A stretch of DNA of 64,000 nucleotides, taken from positions 1 to 64,000 of the forward strand of contig JAYEFR010000053.1 in NCBI GenBank assembly GCA_034716155.1, written 5' to 3'. Positions within the stretch are counted from its first letter, which is position 1, and each line of letters starts with the position of its first letter. A program made the translations under genes and the position numbers. Of the stretch, positions 50,078-58,149 are shown in pieces. The notes under the pieces are model-generated. The model was not told where the DNA came from, made no database searches, and saw nothing but the letters and a program-made list of their open reading frames with translations. The stretch comes from JAGGYK01 sp034716155 (GTDB taxonomy: Bacteria; Desulfobacterota; Desulfomonilia; UBA1062).

Positions 50078-51895
50078 TCAGACCAGGCCGAGTTCGGAGA
50101 GCTTACCAGAACTGGGGATGCCGTCTTCATCCCATCCGCGCAGCCTGTAATAGGCATCCAGCATTTTATCTAACTCCTCTTTAGGACAATACCTGCCTTT
50201 CGAGGGCCCATCGGGGATCGGCTCATTCATAACTCTATAGGGAAGCGTATCCATTGAGCGATTCACTCCCCTTTTTACATTAATCATGCGTTCCAGGTTA
50301 TATATCCTCTCTCCAATCATATTCAGTTCATCAAGGTCGATGTCCCAGCCAGTGACATATCGTATTACTGGAACGAGCGAGTCATTCAACTGGCCCCCAA
50401 AAGCCCTTTCCTGCAAAAACCGGCATATCACGAGAGAATCCCCGACTGCGGTGTTGTGCTGGCTATTCACACAGTATTCAGGTTGTCCATCAAAACCAGG
50501 ATCATTTTGAGGATCATCTGCAAGGTAGACAGGGCGCGCATCGTGATGACTCCCGCCACGGGTCGATGTGGCATAGGCAAGCGCCATGGGACGCAACCCC
50601 CTGGCGGAATGCCCGGCCATTTCAAGGCCCTTTACCGAATGGAGAAACCTGTCGGAATCACCACCAAAAAGAGAGGCCAGCCGCTTAGAGCCAAGCGCAA
50701 GAAATTCGCCAACACCCTTTTTATGTGCGGTCTTTTTAATGATATCTGTAAGATACGCCCCATCTCCAAATGAGATCTTCCCCCCGAGTTCTTCTTCACT
50801 CACAATGCCTTTTTCAACACATTCAGCGACAAAGGCAAGCGTACTCCCAAGACTTATCGTATCCATGCCAAGAGAATCGCACATAGCATTCCCGTTAAAG
50901 ATCGATACAATATCACTGTTATCGAGCATTGAGCCCATGGAATAGAGGGTTTCATATTCCGGCATCTTTACATTTTGGCCTGCAAACTCGCCATGCGGCA
51001 CATACACGATCTTCCCGCATGCCACAGGGCATCCGCGGCAGGCCACGCTTTTTTTTATATATTTTTCCAGTATAACCTCGCCGTTTATCTCCCTGGCATG
51101 ATCAAATATCTCACGCGTATTGTTATGCGTGCAGAGCATGCCCTTTGAATTAATCATATCTACAAGAAAAGATGTCCCATAGGTAGTCAAAGCCTTGGCC
51201 TTTTCCTTTACACCCGGAAAAATGGGCCTTAAATATCCCTTGAGCCCTTCTCTGTCGGCAATCTCCACCTTTTTTGAGCCCTTTGCAACAACTGCCTTTA
51301 GGTTCTTTGAGCCCAATACCGCACCTATTCCGCCCCTTGCTGCAGCACTCCTGCGAGAGCCGCTTACCATCACACCGGCGAAGATGACGTTGTTCTCCCC
51401 AGCAGGTCCGATTACAGCGCTTTCTATGCCCTCCCCTTCTTCTTCGACCAATAACCTGTGAGTCTCTTCAGTTGATTTTCCCCAAAGACTATGCGCATCT
51501 TTTAGCGTTACTTCGCCATCTTTTATTAAGATATACACCGGCGATGCAGCCTTTCCTGAGATCACTACTGCATCAAAGCCTGTCCTTTTCAGCATTGAGG
51601 CAAAATTTCCCCCGAAATTGGAATCGAAAAACATGCCTGACTGGGGGGAGATCGATGCAAGATGCCCCCTGCCCGTACCCCACACCGGTGTCTCATTTAA
51701 AGGCCCTGTTGCGAATACCACGATATTATCTTCAGAAATGGGATCAGCTTGATAAGGCACAAGATCATAGATGATCTTTGCTGCAAAGCCATTGCCGCCG
51801 AGAAATATGCGGGCGAAATCTCCGTCCAGCACCTCGGAATTTATTACACCGCTACTCAAATCTATCTTTAGTATGCCCCCCATATACCCATTCAT
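50078..51895 (-). CDS. Aldehyde:ferredoxin oxidoreductase family tungstoenzyme
   Basis: A 605-residue AOR family protein that oxidises aldehydes (or reduces acids) with ferredoxin at a tungsten-bispyranopterin site. The N-terminal domain runs MGGILKIDLSSG, LGGNGFAAKII, TGPLNETPVWGTGRGH, then ARGGIGAVLGSKNLKAVVAK near residue 190. The [4Fe-4S] ligands are CRGCPVACGK near 290 and probably the Cys in DSLVICRF near 483. CDSLGMDTISLGSTLAF near 345 binds pterin. AGGGG precedes the ATG by 6 nt. It may detoxify aldehydes or serve amino acid fermentation with the ferredoxin oxidoreductase and activase genes. Confidence 0.92.
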   Translation of the reverse strand: MNGYMGGILKIDLSSGVINSEVLDGDFARIFLGGNGFAAKIIYDLVPYQADPISEDNIVVFATGPLNETPVWGTGRGHLASISPQSGMFFDSNFGGNFASMLKRTGFDAVVISGKAASPVYILIKDGEVTLKDAHSLWGKSTEETHRLLVEEEGEGIESAVIGPAGENNVIFAGVMVSGSRRSAAARGGIGAVLGSKNLKAVVAKGSKKVEIADREGLKGYLRPIFPGVKEKAKALTTYGTSFLVDMINSKGMLCTHNNTREIFDHAREINGEVILEKYIKKSVACRGCPVACGKIVYVPHGEFAGQNVKMPEYETLYSMGSMLDNSDIVSIFNGNAMCDSLGMDTISLGSTLAFVAECVEKGIVSEEELGGKISFGDGAYLTDIIKKTAHKKGVGEFLALGSKRLASLFGGDSDRFLHSVKGLEMAGHSARGLRPMALAYATSTRGGSHHDARPVYLADDPQNDPGFDGQPEYCVNSQHNTAVGDSLVICRFLQERAFGGQLNDSLVPVIRYVTGWDIDLDELNMIGERIYNLERMINVKRGVNRSMDTLPYRVMNEPIPDGPSKGRYCPKEELDKMLDAYYRLRGWDEDGIPSSGKLSELGLV

Positions 51896-51981
51896 AGCTT
51901 GCCCCTATAATCTTTTATTTGCGCATCCTTGTATCACAACATTACACGATATTACCAGCATGGCCTTTATTTCCCGTACCA

Positions 51982-52182
51982 TCTCATACAAACTCTCATG
52001 CCTGTAAGGCAGGCACAACCAAGTATGAAAATATGGCATTTCCATACAGATTTTATCCCTGTAGGGCATATTTCCCTTAAGCGGGCCGATGAGGGCATCG
52101 TCCCCTACAAAGCTTTGTGCCCTGCCCCTATTTTCATATAAATAATACTCTTTAACTATTCACTATTCACTCTTGGCTGTTT
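51982..52182. repeat. Composite palindromic repeat and TTCACTN heptamers
   Basis: Hairpin element CTCATACAAACTCTCATG, inner stem GCCT-GTA-AGGC, CACAACCAAGTATGAAAA (51982-52031); TGTAGGG element CCTGTAGGGCATATTTCC ... GTCCCCTACA (52057-52110) with trailing AAGCTTTGTGCC; then CTATTCACTATTCACTC heptamers (52157-52174), the last of which lie inside the adjacent remnant gene. Confidence 0.78.
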
Positions 52183-52323
52183 ACCGTAATCACTGATTTC
52201 CGTAAGGATCAGCATCATAACCCCGGACATGTAGGACTCTACAATGCCGTAGCCTCCGCTGGTACCTATCCACAAACCCTGGCCCACGAGTACCCCCGGC
52301 TTACCGGTTAATCTTCCATACAT
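52156..52323 (-). pseudogene. TPP-dependent enzyme remnant (PP/N-terminal domain piece)
   Basis: The frame from 52323 reads MYGRLTGKPGVLVGQGLWIG, TSGGYGIVESYMSGVMMLIL and TEISDYGKQP. This resembles the interior of the N-terminal domain of acetolactate-synthase-like TPP enzymes (TGRPGVxIGQGPW, GGYGVLEAxxxGVPMVxITDxSDYG). Everything before and after is missing. The end RVNSE and the stop codon are encoded by a GTGAATA heptamer array. It may once have been a partner gene of the UxaA-type lyase upstream. Not functional. Confidence 0.65.
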
Positions 52324-52331
52324 TCGTCGTT

Positions 52332-53498
52332 TTAAAATGCAGGATTTAAGGCATACAGACATACCATTCCGTCCTGATTGTTGAGCTGGGCCTTGGTCTG
52401 CCTGCCGTTTATAACGTCCTTTGCGAGTGCTATGGTCTGGTCGGCAACATCCTGTAGACTCCGACCCTCCAGAACTACCCCGGCATTGATGTCGATATCG
52501 TCTTGCATGGCCTCATAGAGCTTGCTGGTACCGGCCACCTTGATGACCGGAACTATGGGGAAACCGGCAGGATTGCCGCGTCCTGTGGTGAAAATAATCA
52601 GCTGTGAGCCGGCTGCCCCCAGACCTGCCAGGGATTCCATATCGTATCCCGGCCCATCCATAATCACCACCCCCTTTTCAGTGGGGACCTCACCATAATC
52701 CACAACCTGATTGATCGTTCTGCTTCCTGCTTTCACTATGCATCCAAGGGCTTTTTCCCTGATGGAACTCATGCCCCCATCCATATTACCAGGGGCAATT
52801 ACCATCGATGCCAGAGGCCCCAGGATGTCATCGGCGCGTTTCTCGGCGTCACTAACAACCTTATTGATCTTTTCAGCCACTCCTAGCGTTGCTGCCCTAC
52901 GTTCAAGGATATGGGAAGTGCCGATCATCTCCGTGGCTTCGGTCAGGATCACGGTCCCGCCCTGATCCACAAGCCAATCGGCAGCCAATCCCACACTGGG
53001 GTTGGCCGTGACACCTGAAAATGCATCTGATCCGCCGCACTCCAGCCCAAGGATGATGCGATTCAGAGAAAACGGCTTGCGGTGCATTTTATTGGCCTCA
53101 TCCAGCATTCTGCGCACAATCTCGATACCTTTCAGCGCGGATTTGCGCGATCCCCCCTCTTTTTGAATCACAAGATATTCCACCGATTTTTTTGATTCTG
53201 CAATGGCCCCTGCCAATGCCTCGGCCTGTATCGTTTCGCACCCCAGGCCAACTACGAGTACGGCAGCCACATTGGGATTTTTGCCCAGGCCGGCCAGGGT
53301 TCTGGTATGCATGTCTATTTCAACGGCACGCCCGCACCCATGTCCATGGTAAAGCGGGACAACCCCGTGAACCGCCCTGGCAATCATACCTGCAACCCCG
53401 TTGGCACAAGCCACACTCGGAATTACCGCAACATAGTTTCGTATTCCAACAGTCCCATCCTGTCTCTCAAATCCCAGAATCTCTTCCATCTTAGTCAC
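52332..53498 (-). CDS. UxaA-type hydro-lyase or sulfo-lyase, large subunit
   Basis: A 388-residue UxaA/GarD C-domain protein. VGIRNYVAVIPSVACANGVA, PLYHGHGCG, VLVVGLGCETIQ near residue 82, LGLECGGSDAFSGVTANP near 150 and FTTGRGNPAGFPIVPVIKV near 305 are family landmarks, with conserved cysteines that bind iron. Known members dehydrate altronate or galactarate, or release sulfite from (R)-sulfolactate (SuyB). The small SAF subunit is a separate gene here, as in SuyAB and some sugar-acid dehydratases. Start GTG 53498 overlaps the SAF stop; ATG 53489 has a better GGGGGTG spacing. Confidence 0.85.
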   Translation of the reverse strand: MTKMEEILGFERQDGTVGIRNYVAVIPSVACANGVAGMIARAVHGVVPLYHGHGCGRAVEIDMHTRTLAGLGKNPNVAAVLVVGLGCETIQAEALAGAIAESKKSVEYLVIQKEGGSRKSALKGIEIVRRMLDEANKMHRKPFSLNRIILGLECGGSDAFSGVTANPSVGLAADWLVDQGGTVILTEATEMIGTSHILERRAATLGVAEKINKVVSDAEKRADDILGPLASMVIAPGNMDGGMSSIREKALGCIVKAGSRTINQVVDYGEVPTEKGVVIMDGPGYDMESLAGLGAAGSQLIIFTTGRGNPAGFPIVPVIKVAGTSKLYEAMQDDIDINAGVVLEGRSLQDVADQTIALAKDVINGRQTKAQLNNQDGMVCLYALNPAF

Positions 53499-53773
53499 CC
53501 CCTTTTCTTCTCACCGGTATCCAGGTTATGCGTGTGAATCCATCCGCCTTTCCCGATGTCTTCCTTGGCGGCACCGATGATCTCCCCATATTTGAGTACA
53601 TGTCCACCGGCAGAAATATCAACCAATGCAACCTTGTGGCTGTAGGGGATATCTACAAGTGCGGGAAATTCCTGCCCATCCGGTAGCCGTACGTAATCCC
53701 CCTCATTGATATCCTCCAGGGCAATTGCAACATTATCCATAGAATTGATAATGATAACATTTGGTTTCACCAT
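53495..53773 (-). CDS. SAF-domain small subunit of UxaA-type lyase
   Basis: A 92-residue SAF-domain protein matching the N-terminal domain of altronate dehydratase or the SuyA subunit of sulfolactate sulfo-lyase. DNVAIALEDINEGDYV near residue 12, IPYSHKVALVDISAGG near 42, KYGEIIGAAKEDIGKGGWIH near 61 with the conserved TGxW-like IHTHN ending. AAGGAGGG lies 5 nt before the ATG. It is co-translated with the large subunit through a 4-nt GTGA overlap. Confidence 0.87.
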   Translation of the reverse strand: MVKPNVIIINSMDNVAIALEDINEGDYVRLPDGQEFPALVDIPYSHKVALVDISAGGHVLKYGEIIGAAKEDIGKGGWIHTHNLDTGEKKRG

Positions 53774-53869
53774 GTTTCCCTCCTTGTTGATAGAATTTGT
53801 ACAAACACTTGTATATATTGCTGAACATCCGGGCCTGCCTCGCTCTTAAAATCAAGTGGGATATCGCCA

Positions 53870-53897
53870 TTGACTTTTTATGGACATATGCTTATCT
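53870..53897 (+). promoter_or_regulatory. Candidate promoter of the C45-type lipoprotein gene
   Basis: TTGACT (53870-53875), 16-bp spacer, TTATCT (53892-53897), which would leave a leader of about 125 nt before the ATG at 54030. The gap holds no other clear feature. Confidence 0.35.
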
Positions 53898-54029
53898 TCT
53901 TGTCAACTAAGATAGATAACTGCTATGGTTAAATAAGCGGCATTAATCTTAAGTGGATTTTTAACTACTTTGGATTATATTAATTTATCTGGATATTTAA
54001 TTGATCCATGTTTAAAGGAGGAGAAAACA

Positions 54030-55898
54030 ATGCTGTTAAGACGTCTTTTTGCAGGAGGGATTCTTTTATTTTTTCTGGGTCTGGCCTTGGGATGTACAAC
54101 TTTAGGGCAAAGATACATCCCATCTAAAGAGATTCGTCATACCCTGAAAAATGAGCAAGTCCGGATTGTGGATGGAAAGAGATATTTTGGCGATGCCTGG
54201 ATGGAAAAAAGGGGAGGGTTGTATATACTGCATCTTATGGGATCTCCTTATGAAATAGGGTTCCAGCACGGGGCCCTTATGAGCGAAGAGATCAAACAAG
54301 GGGTGGCCAAACTCTACGCTGATCCCATAAGGCCATATAGTGAAAAAGGCTTTTCTCTTTTGGCATGGGGACTCGGGAGATATCTGGATTGGAAGGTATA
54401 CCGTCCACTTGAAAAAACGCAGCCCAAAGAAATCCTACAGGAGCTGAAAGGGATTGCAGATGGTTCAGGGATTCCTTACAAGACAATCTTCAAGGCCAAT
54501 CACCACACCGGGGTTACCATGGCCATGATGCCTGTGCTGATCAATTCCAACATGAAGAAATTTGAGAAATTAGGGGTAGATATCGGCGCATGCAGCACCT
54601 TTGTCGCCACTAAGGAGGCCGCCTTAGATGGAAAGACTGTTGTGGGAAGAAATACAGATTATTCCGGGGTGGAAGGCTGGCCTAAGTATCAAACAGTCTC
54701 ATTTGTTAAGCCGGATAAAGGATATGAATATGTCAAGATTGCAACCGCAGGGATCCTCATGTGGGCAACCGGCATGAATGAAAAGGGAATCGTTTTGTGT
54801 CCGCATATGATGTTCTATGATGATATGACCCCTGATGGCTGGAATATCGTAGCATTTACAGACGAGATCCTGCGAAAGGCCGATAGTATAGATCGTGCTG
54901 TAAAAATTGTACAAGACAATCCCCGGGGGGCCTCATGTGGATTTGTCATCATTGATGGAAAGGCAAAAGATGCTGTTGCCATGGAGGTAAGCACGGGAGG
55001 CGTGGCCATTAGAAAGATGGACGGCGGGGTAATAGCCATGACCAATATGGCAATCTCCAAAGAAAAGCAAAAGATTGATTTTATATCAAAATACAATCTC
55101 AATGAAGGATGCCCTGGCCGTTATTTCAGGCTCATACAGCTAGTAAAGGAAAACTATGGAAAGATAGATCCTTGCCTGGCAGCCGAGTTTATGGGTGATC
55201 ATATAAGGATCACGACCGGGACTGAACGTACTATATACGGGATACTCGGGGTCGCTGATAATGTTACCAGTGTCGTATTCTCCCCTGAAGATTTAAAGCT
55301 TTGGGTAGCCGGAGGCCTTGCACCAATGTGCAATAACCCATACATGGGGCTTGATTTTCAACAAGAGATGCAATGTATTCAATCCAGGATAACACCTGAA
55401 GTCCTTGAAGGATATCACTTTAAAAACCCCAATAAACGAAAGGGGATGAACAAATATAACCAGGCCTATATTATCTATGAACGCGATCCCAGACAGGTAG
55501 ACGATGCACTCAAGCTTCTTCGGCAAGCTGCCGGAATAGACCCTGATGAGGCCATCTATCACCGGACGATTGCAAAGCTTCTGCTCCATAAGGGATCTTA
55601 TGATGAAGCTTTAAAGGCAATAAGCAAAACCTTACCTTTAAAGCAATCTTTAAATGAGATGGCGCATGACTATCTTATCTTAGGCATACTCTATGATCTC
55701 AAGGGAGAAAGGGACTTGGCCCTTTCATATTATCGAAAGATAGATAATCTAAAGGAACAAGGGGCTGATCCCTGGTTTAAAATAAATAAGGCCCTTTGGG
55801 CATTTACGCAAAAATATGAAAACAAGCCCTTTACTAAAAAGCAGCTCAAAGACAGGTGCATGTTGATTGACTTTAGTCAGGGCGCTGGCGTTGAATAG
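54030..55898 (+). CDS. C45-type Ntn-hydrolase lipoprotein with TPR tail
   Basis: A 622-residue predicted lipoprotein (lipobox ALGC, Cys about residue 22). The central domain (about 70-430) is an acyltransferase/phospholipase-B-like Ntn hydrolase: GSPYEIGFQHGALM near 75, the likely autoprocessed catalytic Cys in IGACSTFVATKEAALDG near 188, GRNTDYSG near 208, TGMNEKGIVLCPHMM near 250 and SCGFVIIDGKAKDAVAMEVS near 308. The C-terminal part (about 485-600) holds TPR repeats (DALKLLRQAAGIDPDEAIYH, GSYDEALKAIS, LYDLKGERDLALSYY). I chose ATG 54030, with AAAGGAGGAG upstream. It probably hydrolyses an amide in the periplasm; the substrate is unknown. Confidence 0.82.
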   Translation: MLLRRLFAGGILLFFLGLALGCTTLGQRYIPSKEIRHTLKNEQVRIVDGKRYFGDAWMEKRGGLYILHLMGSPYEIGFQHGALMSEEIKQGVAKLYADPIRPYSEKGFSLLAWGLGRYLDWKVYRPLEKTQPKEILQELKGIADGSGIPYKTIFKANHHTGVTMAMMPVLINSNMKKFEKLGVDIGACSTFVATKEAALDGKTVVGRNTDYSGVEGWPKYQTVSFVKPDKGYEYVKIATAGILMWATGMNEKGIVLCPHMMFYDDMTPDGWNIVAFTDEILRKADSIDRAVKIVQDNPRGASCGFVIIDGKAKDAVAMEVSTGGVAIRKMDGGVIAMTNMAISKEKQKIDFISKYNLNEGCPGRYFRLIQLVKENYGKIDPCLAAEFMGDHIRITTGTERTIYGILGVADNVTSVVFSPEDLKLWVAGGLAPMCNNPYMGLDFQQEMQCIQSRITPEVLEGYHFKNPNKRKGMNKYNQAYIIYERDPRQVDDALKLLRQAAGIDPDEAIYHRTIAKLLLHKGSYDEALKAISKTLPLKQSLNEMAHDYLILGILYDLKGERDLALSYYRKIDNLKEQGADPWFKINKALWAFTQKYENKPFTKKQLKDRCMLIDFSQGAGVE

Positions 55899-55924
55899 AT
55901 ATATATGCGGTCATACCTGAGAAT

Positions 55925-55957
55925 AAAGGCAGGGCCATTTAAGGGCCCTGCCTTTTG
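55925..55957 (+). terminator. Intrinsic terminator between convergent genes
   Basis: A 12-bp perfect stem, AAAGGCAGGGCC with GGGCCCTGCCTTT arms, and a 7-nt loop, then a short T-run. It follows the C45-type gene by 26 nt and lies between two convergent genes, so it may serve both. Confidence 0.85.
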
Positions 55958-56005
55958 TGCTCGATAATTAAGGATTAATCAGCTCTTGTTTAACTCCCTC
56001 TTTGC

Positions 56006-57898
56006 CTAATAGGCTGCCGTAGAAATGAAGCAGGTAGCCTCCGTGATTCTGCCCTCAGGCCCACTGTAACGGCCCGGGATATCAGAGATTCCATTTGCAT
56101 CTGCATCCGGGAAGTTGTCAAGATAGTCCATAAACCCTCTCCATTGTTGAAGTTCCTGGACCCCGGTGGTAACCGGATCGATATCCACACACGCCTCATC
56201 CAGGCCATTAGGGTGTGCAATTTCATCCATATAGCTGTTTCCATCTGCGTCTTTGGGATCGATATCCAGAATTCCATACGTATAGTCACCAACAACCGCA
56301 ATAAACTGGGCCACATAGTAATTGATTGCAATCTTGTAAAGATTGGTGTTGTTCTTGCTCGTATCCAGCGGGACATCGGAATATCCACCCTCACCATCGC
56401 TCAGATAGATCCTCAGGACACGGAAAAACGGTATCAAGTTCGGATTGTACTCAAATTTGAGCCCACTCACACTCAGCCAGTAATCGCTCCCCATAAGGGG
56501 ATAGACAGTGGTAATAACCTCCAGGGCCTTTTTGACTTCAGAGGCAGTCACATAAATCGTGACCATGGGATATCCGACTGCCCCATCCAGGCCGAACCCA
56601 AGGGGTACGACACGAAAGGCGTCTGAGAAGGCAATGTTGCCGGTTGCACCCTTTAAGATGTCGTCCCGGATGACCCCACTTGATTCAACGGCCAGATCCA
56701 CCTTCCTGGTGTCGGGATTTTCAGGATCGTATTCGTATTGATCGACCATCCAGCGCATGGCATCGGTTGCCAGGTTACCCAGATTGTTCTCTTCTCCGCT
56801 TTTTATAGTCAGGTCAAAATCCGTCTCAGCAATCACATCCTCGAAGGAGTAGTCCAAGCCAATCGAATCCAGCACACAATTCAGCTGGTCTATAAGACCG
56901 CCTTCGCCATCAATAAGGGCCTGTATATCAGAATCTCCTTCGATGGAGTCATCTATGGGGAGGAGTTCGTAGTCTACCAGGGAAGTACCTGTGTCAGCAA
57001 CCTCGATATCAAGCACACCAAGTTTTTGCGTATAGCACCCTGCCTGGACGATTATTGTACTTCCCACAATTATCGGGGCTTCGGTCTTTTCATGAGTATG
57101 GCCGCTTATGATCACATCAATACCAGAAACCGCCTCTGCCAGGGCCGAGTCTTCCTCGAGCCCGGAATGAGAGAGACACACGATTAAGTCAACACCTTCG
57201 GATACCAGGGCTGTCACCATAGCCTCGGCTGCCACAGTTCTATCTTCAAAGGTTAGTGGATAGGCAAAAGGCGCAACGCTCACCGCATCCTCGCCTATGA
57301 GTCCGAAAAACCCGACCTTGAGCCCGTTGGATAGGGTCTGGGTGTACCACTCCTGAATCACATCAGCATCGAAAAGGGCCTTAAGGGCATCATCACCTGG
57401 ATGCACAGGATCAAATATCACGTTGGATGCCACAACCGGAAGATCTAATGATAGATCAACGATATTGGAGAAGATCTGTGCAGTGCCTGCGGGCGTCCAG
57501 TCATATTCGTGGTTTCCTATGGTAGTCACATCATAATCTAAAGCGTCCATGAGGCTAAGCTCGGCCTTGCCTCTCAAAAGCTCGAAGCCTGTGCCCATCA
57601 TGAAATCAGCTGCATCCACTAAGAGCGTGGGAATCTCGGAAGCATCCCGGTCCGCACGGATCTCATTTACCTTTCCTGCAATCCGGGCTATGCCTCCCAC
57701 CGTGGTATCATCTCCTGTGGTTAAGGGACTGTACTCCCCGTTTGGGCCAAAGCCAAGGAGATGAGAATGGATATCGTTCGTATGAAGAATCGTGACCTGC
57801 TTTGCTTCTCCCGCCAAAGAATCTACAGGACCCATCATGAGCAAAAGTCCTGTTCCAATGATCAATAAACCCCAAAAGAATAGTTTTGCCTTCTTCAT
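56006..57898 (-). CDS. Secreted 5'-nucleotidase family protein ending in a truncated CFI box
   Basis: A 630-residue exported metallophosphoesterase. Signal peptide (about 1-29), metallophosphatase domain (TILHTNDIHSHL near 34, DAADFMMGTG, TIGNHEYDW near 127, ISGHTHEK near 265), then the 5'-nucleotidase C-domain (NNLGNLATDAMRWMVDQ near 367). The tail has calcium-loop-like repeats (DPKDADGNSYMDE, FPDADANGISD). The last residues, ATCFISTAAY, match the start of the 'CFIATAAYGS' (CFI-box) C-terminal domain seen in many deltaproteobacterial exported proteins, but a TAG follows at once, so the rest of that domain is missing. Likely role: periplasmic nucleotide hydrolysis. Confidence 0.9.
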   Translation of the reverse strand: MKKAKLFFWGLLIIGTGLLLMMGPVDSLAGEAKQVTILHTNDIHSHLLGFGPNGEYSPLTTGDDTTVGGIARIAGKVNEIRADRDASEIPTLLVDAADFMMGTGFELLRGKAELSLMDALDYDVTTIGNHEYDWTPAGTAQIFSNIVDLSLDLPVVASNVIFDPVHPGDDALKALFDADVIQEWYTQTLSNGLKVGFFGLIGEDAVSVAPFAYPLTFEDRTVAAEAMVTALVSEGVDLIVCLSHSGLEEDSALAEAVSGIDVIISGHTHEKTEAPIIVGSTIIVQAGCYTQKLGVLDIEVADTGTSLVDYELLPIDDSIEGDSDIQALIDGEGGLIDQLNCVLDSIGLDYSFEDVIAETDFDLTIKSGEENNLGNLATDAMRWMVDQYEYDPENPDTRKVDLAVESSGVIRDDILKGATGNIAFSDAFRVVPLGFGLDGAVGYPMVTIYVTASEVKKALEVITTVYPLMGSDYWLSVSGLKFEYNPNLIPFFRVLRIYLSDGEGGYSDVPLDTSKNNTNLYKIAINYYVAQFIAVVGDYTYGILDIDPKDADGNSYMDEIAHPNGLDEACVDIDPVTTGVQELQQWRGFMDYLDNFPDADANGISDIPGRYSGPEGRITEATCFISTAAY

Positions 57899-58149
57899 TC
57901 AATAACCTCCTCTTTCTTATAGAATATACAACTGTACATAAATATGAAAGCAAAAATCATGCTAAGAGTGTGTTTCTTTAAATTTCAAGTAGTTATCTAA
58001 AATATTTGGGGATTCCGTTGAAAAATATTGAAAAAAATTACAGTTTATGTGAAATAATGTTCCACTTTAGACATACCTTGAGCACAGAATTGTACAAGGG
58101 CGTGCAAGTCCCTCCAAACCCATTCCCTAATTTGAGAGTAAAACTTCTT
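57899..58149. other. 251-bp gap with no recognised feature
   Basis: The gap upstream of the 5'-nucleotidase and downstream of lgt is A+T-rich. It must hold the 5'-nucleotidase promoter, but I see no convincing boxes, repeats, RNA or ORF. Confidence 0.5.

Noticed and set aside
53774..54029. Riboswitch or structured leader before the C45-type lipoprotein gene
   Set aside because: The 250-bp leader has no conserved riboswitch core or strong terminator hairpin that I can recognise.
56000..56011. Read-through or selenocysteine at the 5'-nucleotidase stop
   Set aside because: The stop is TAG, and the ten codons after it (AKRELNKS) do not resemble the missing part of the CFI-box domain.
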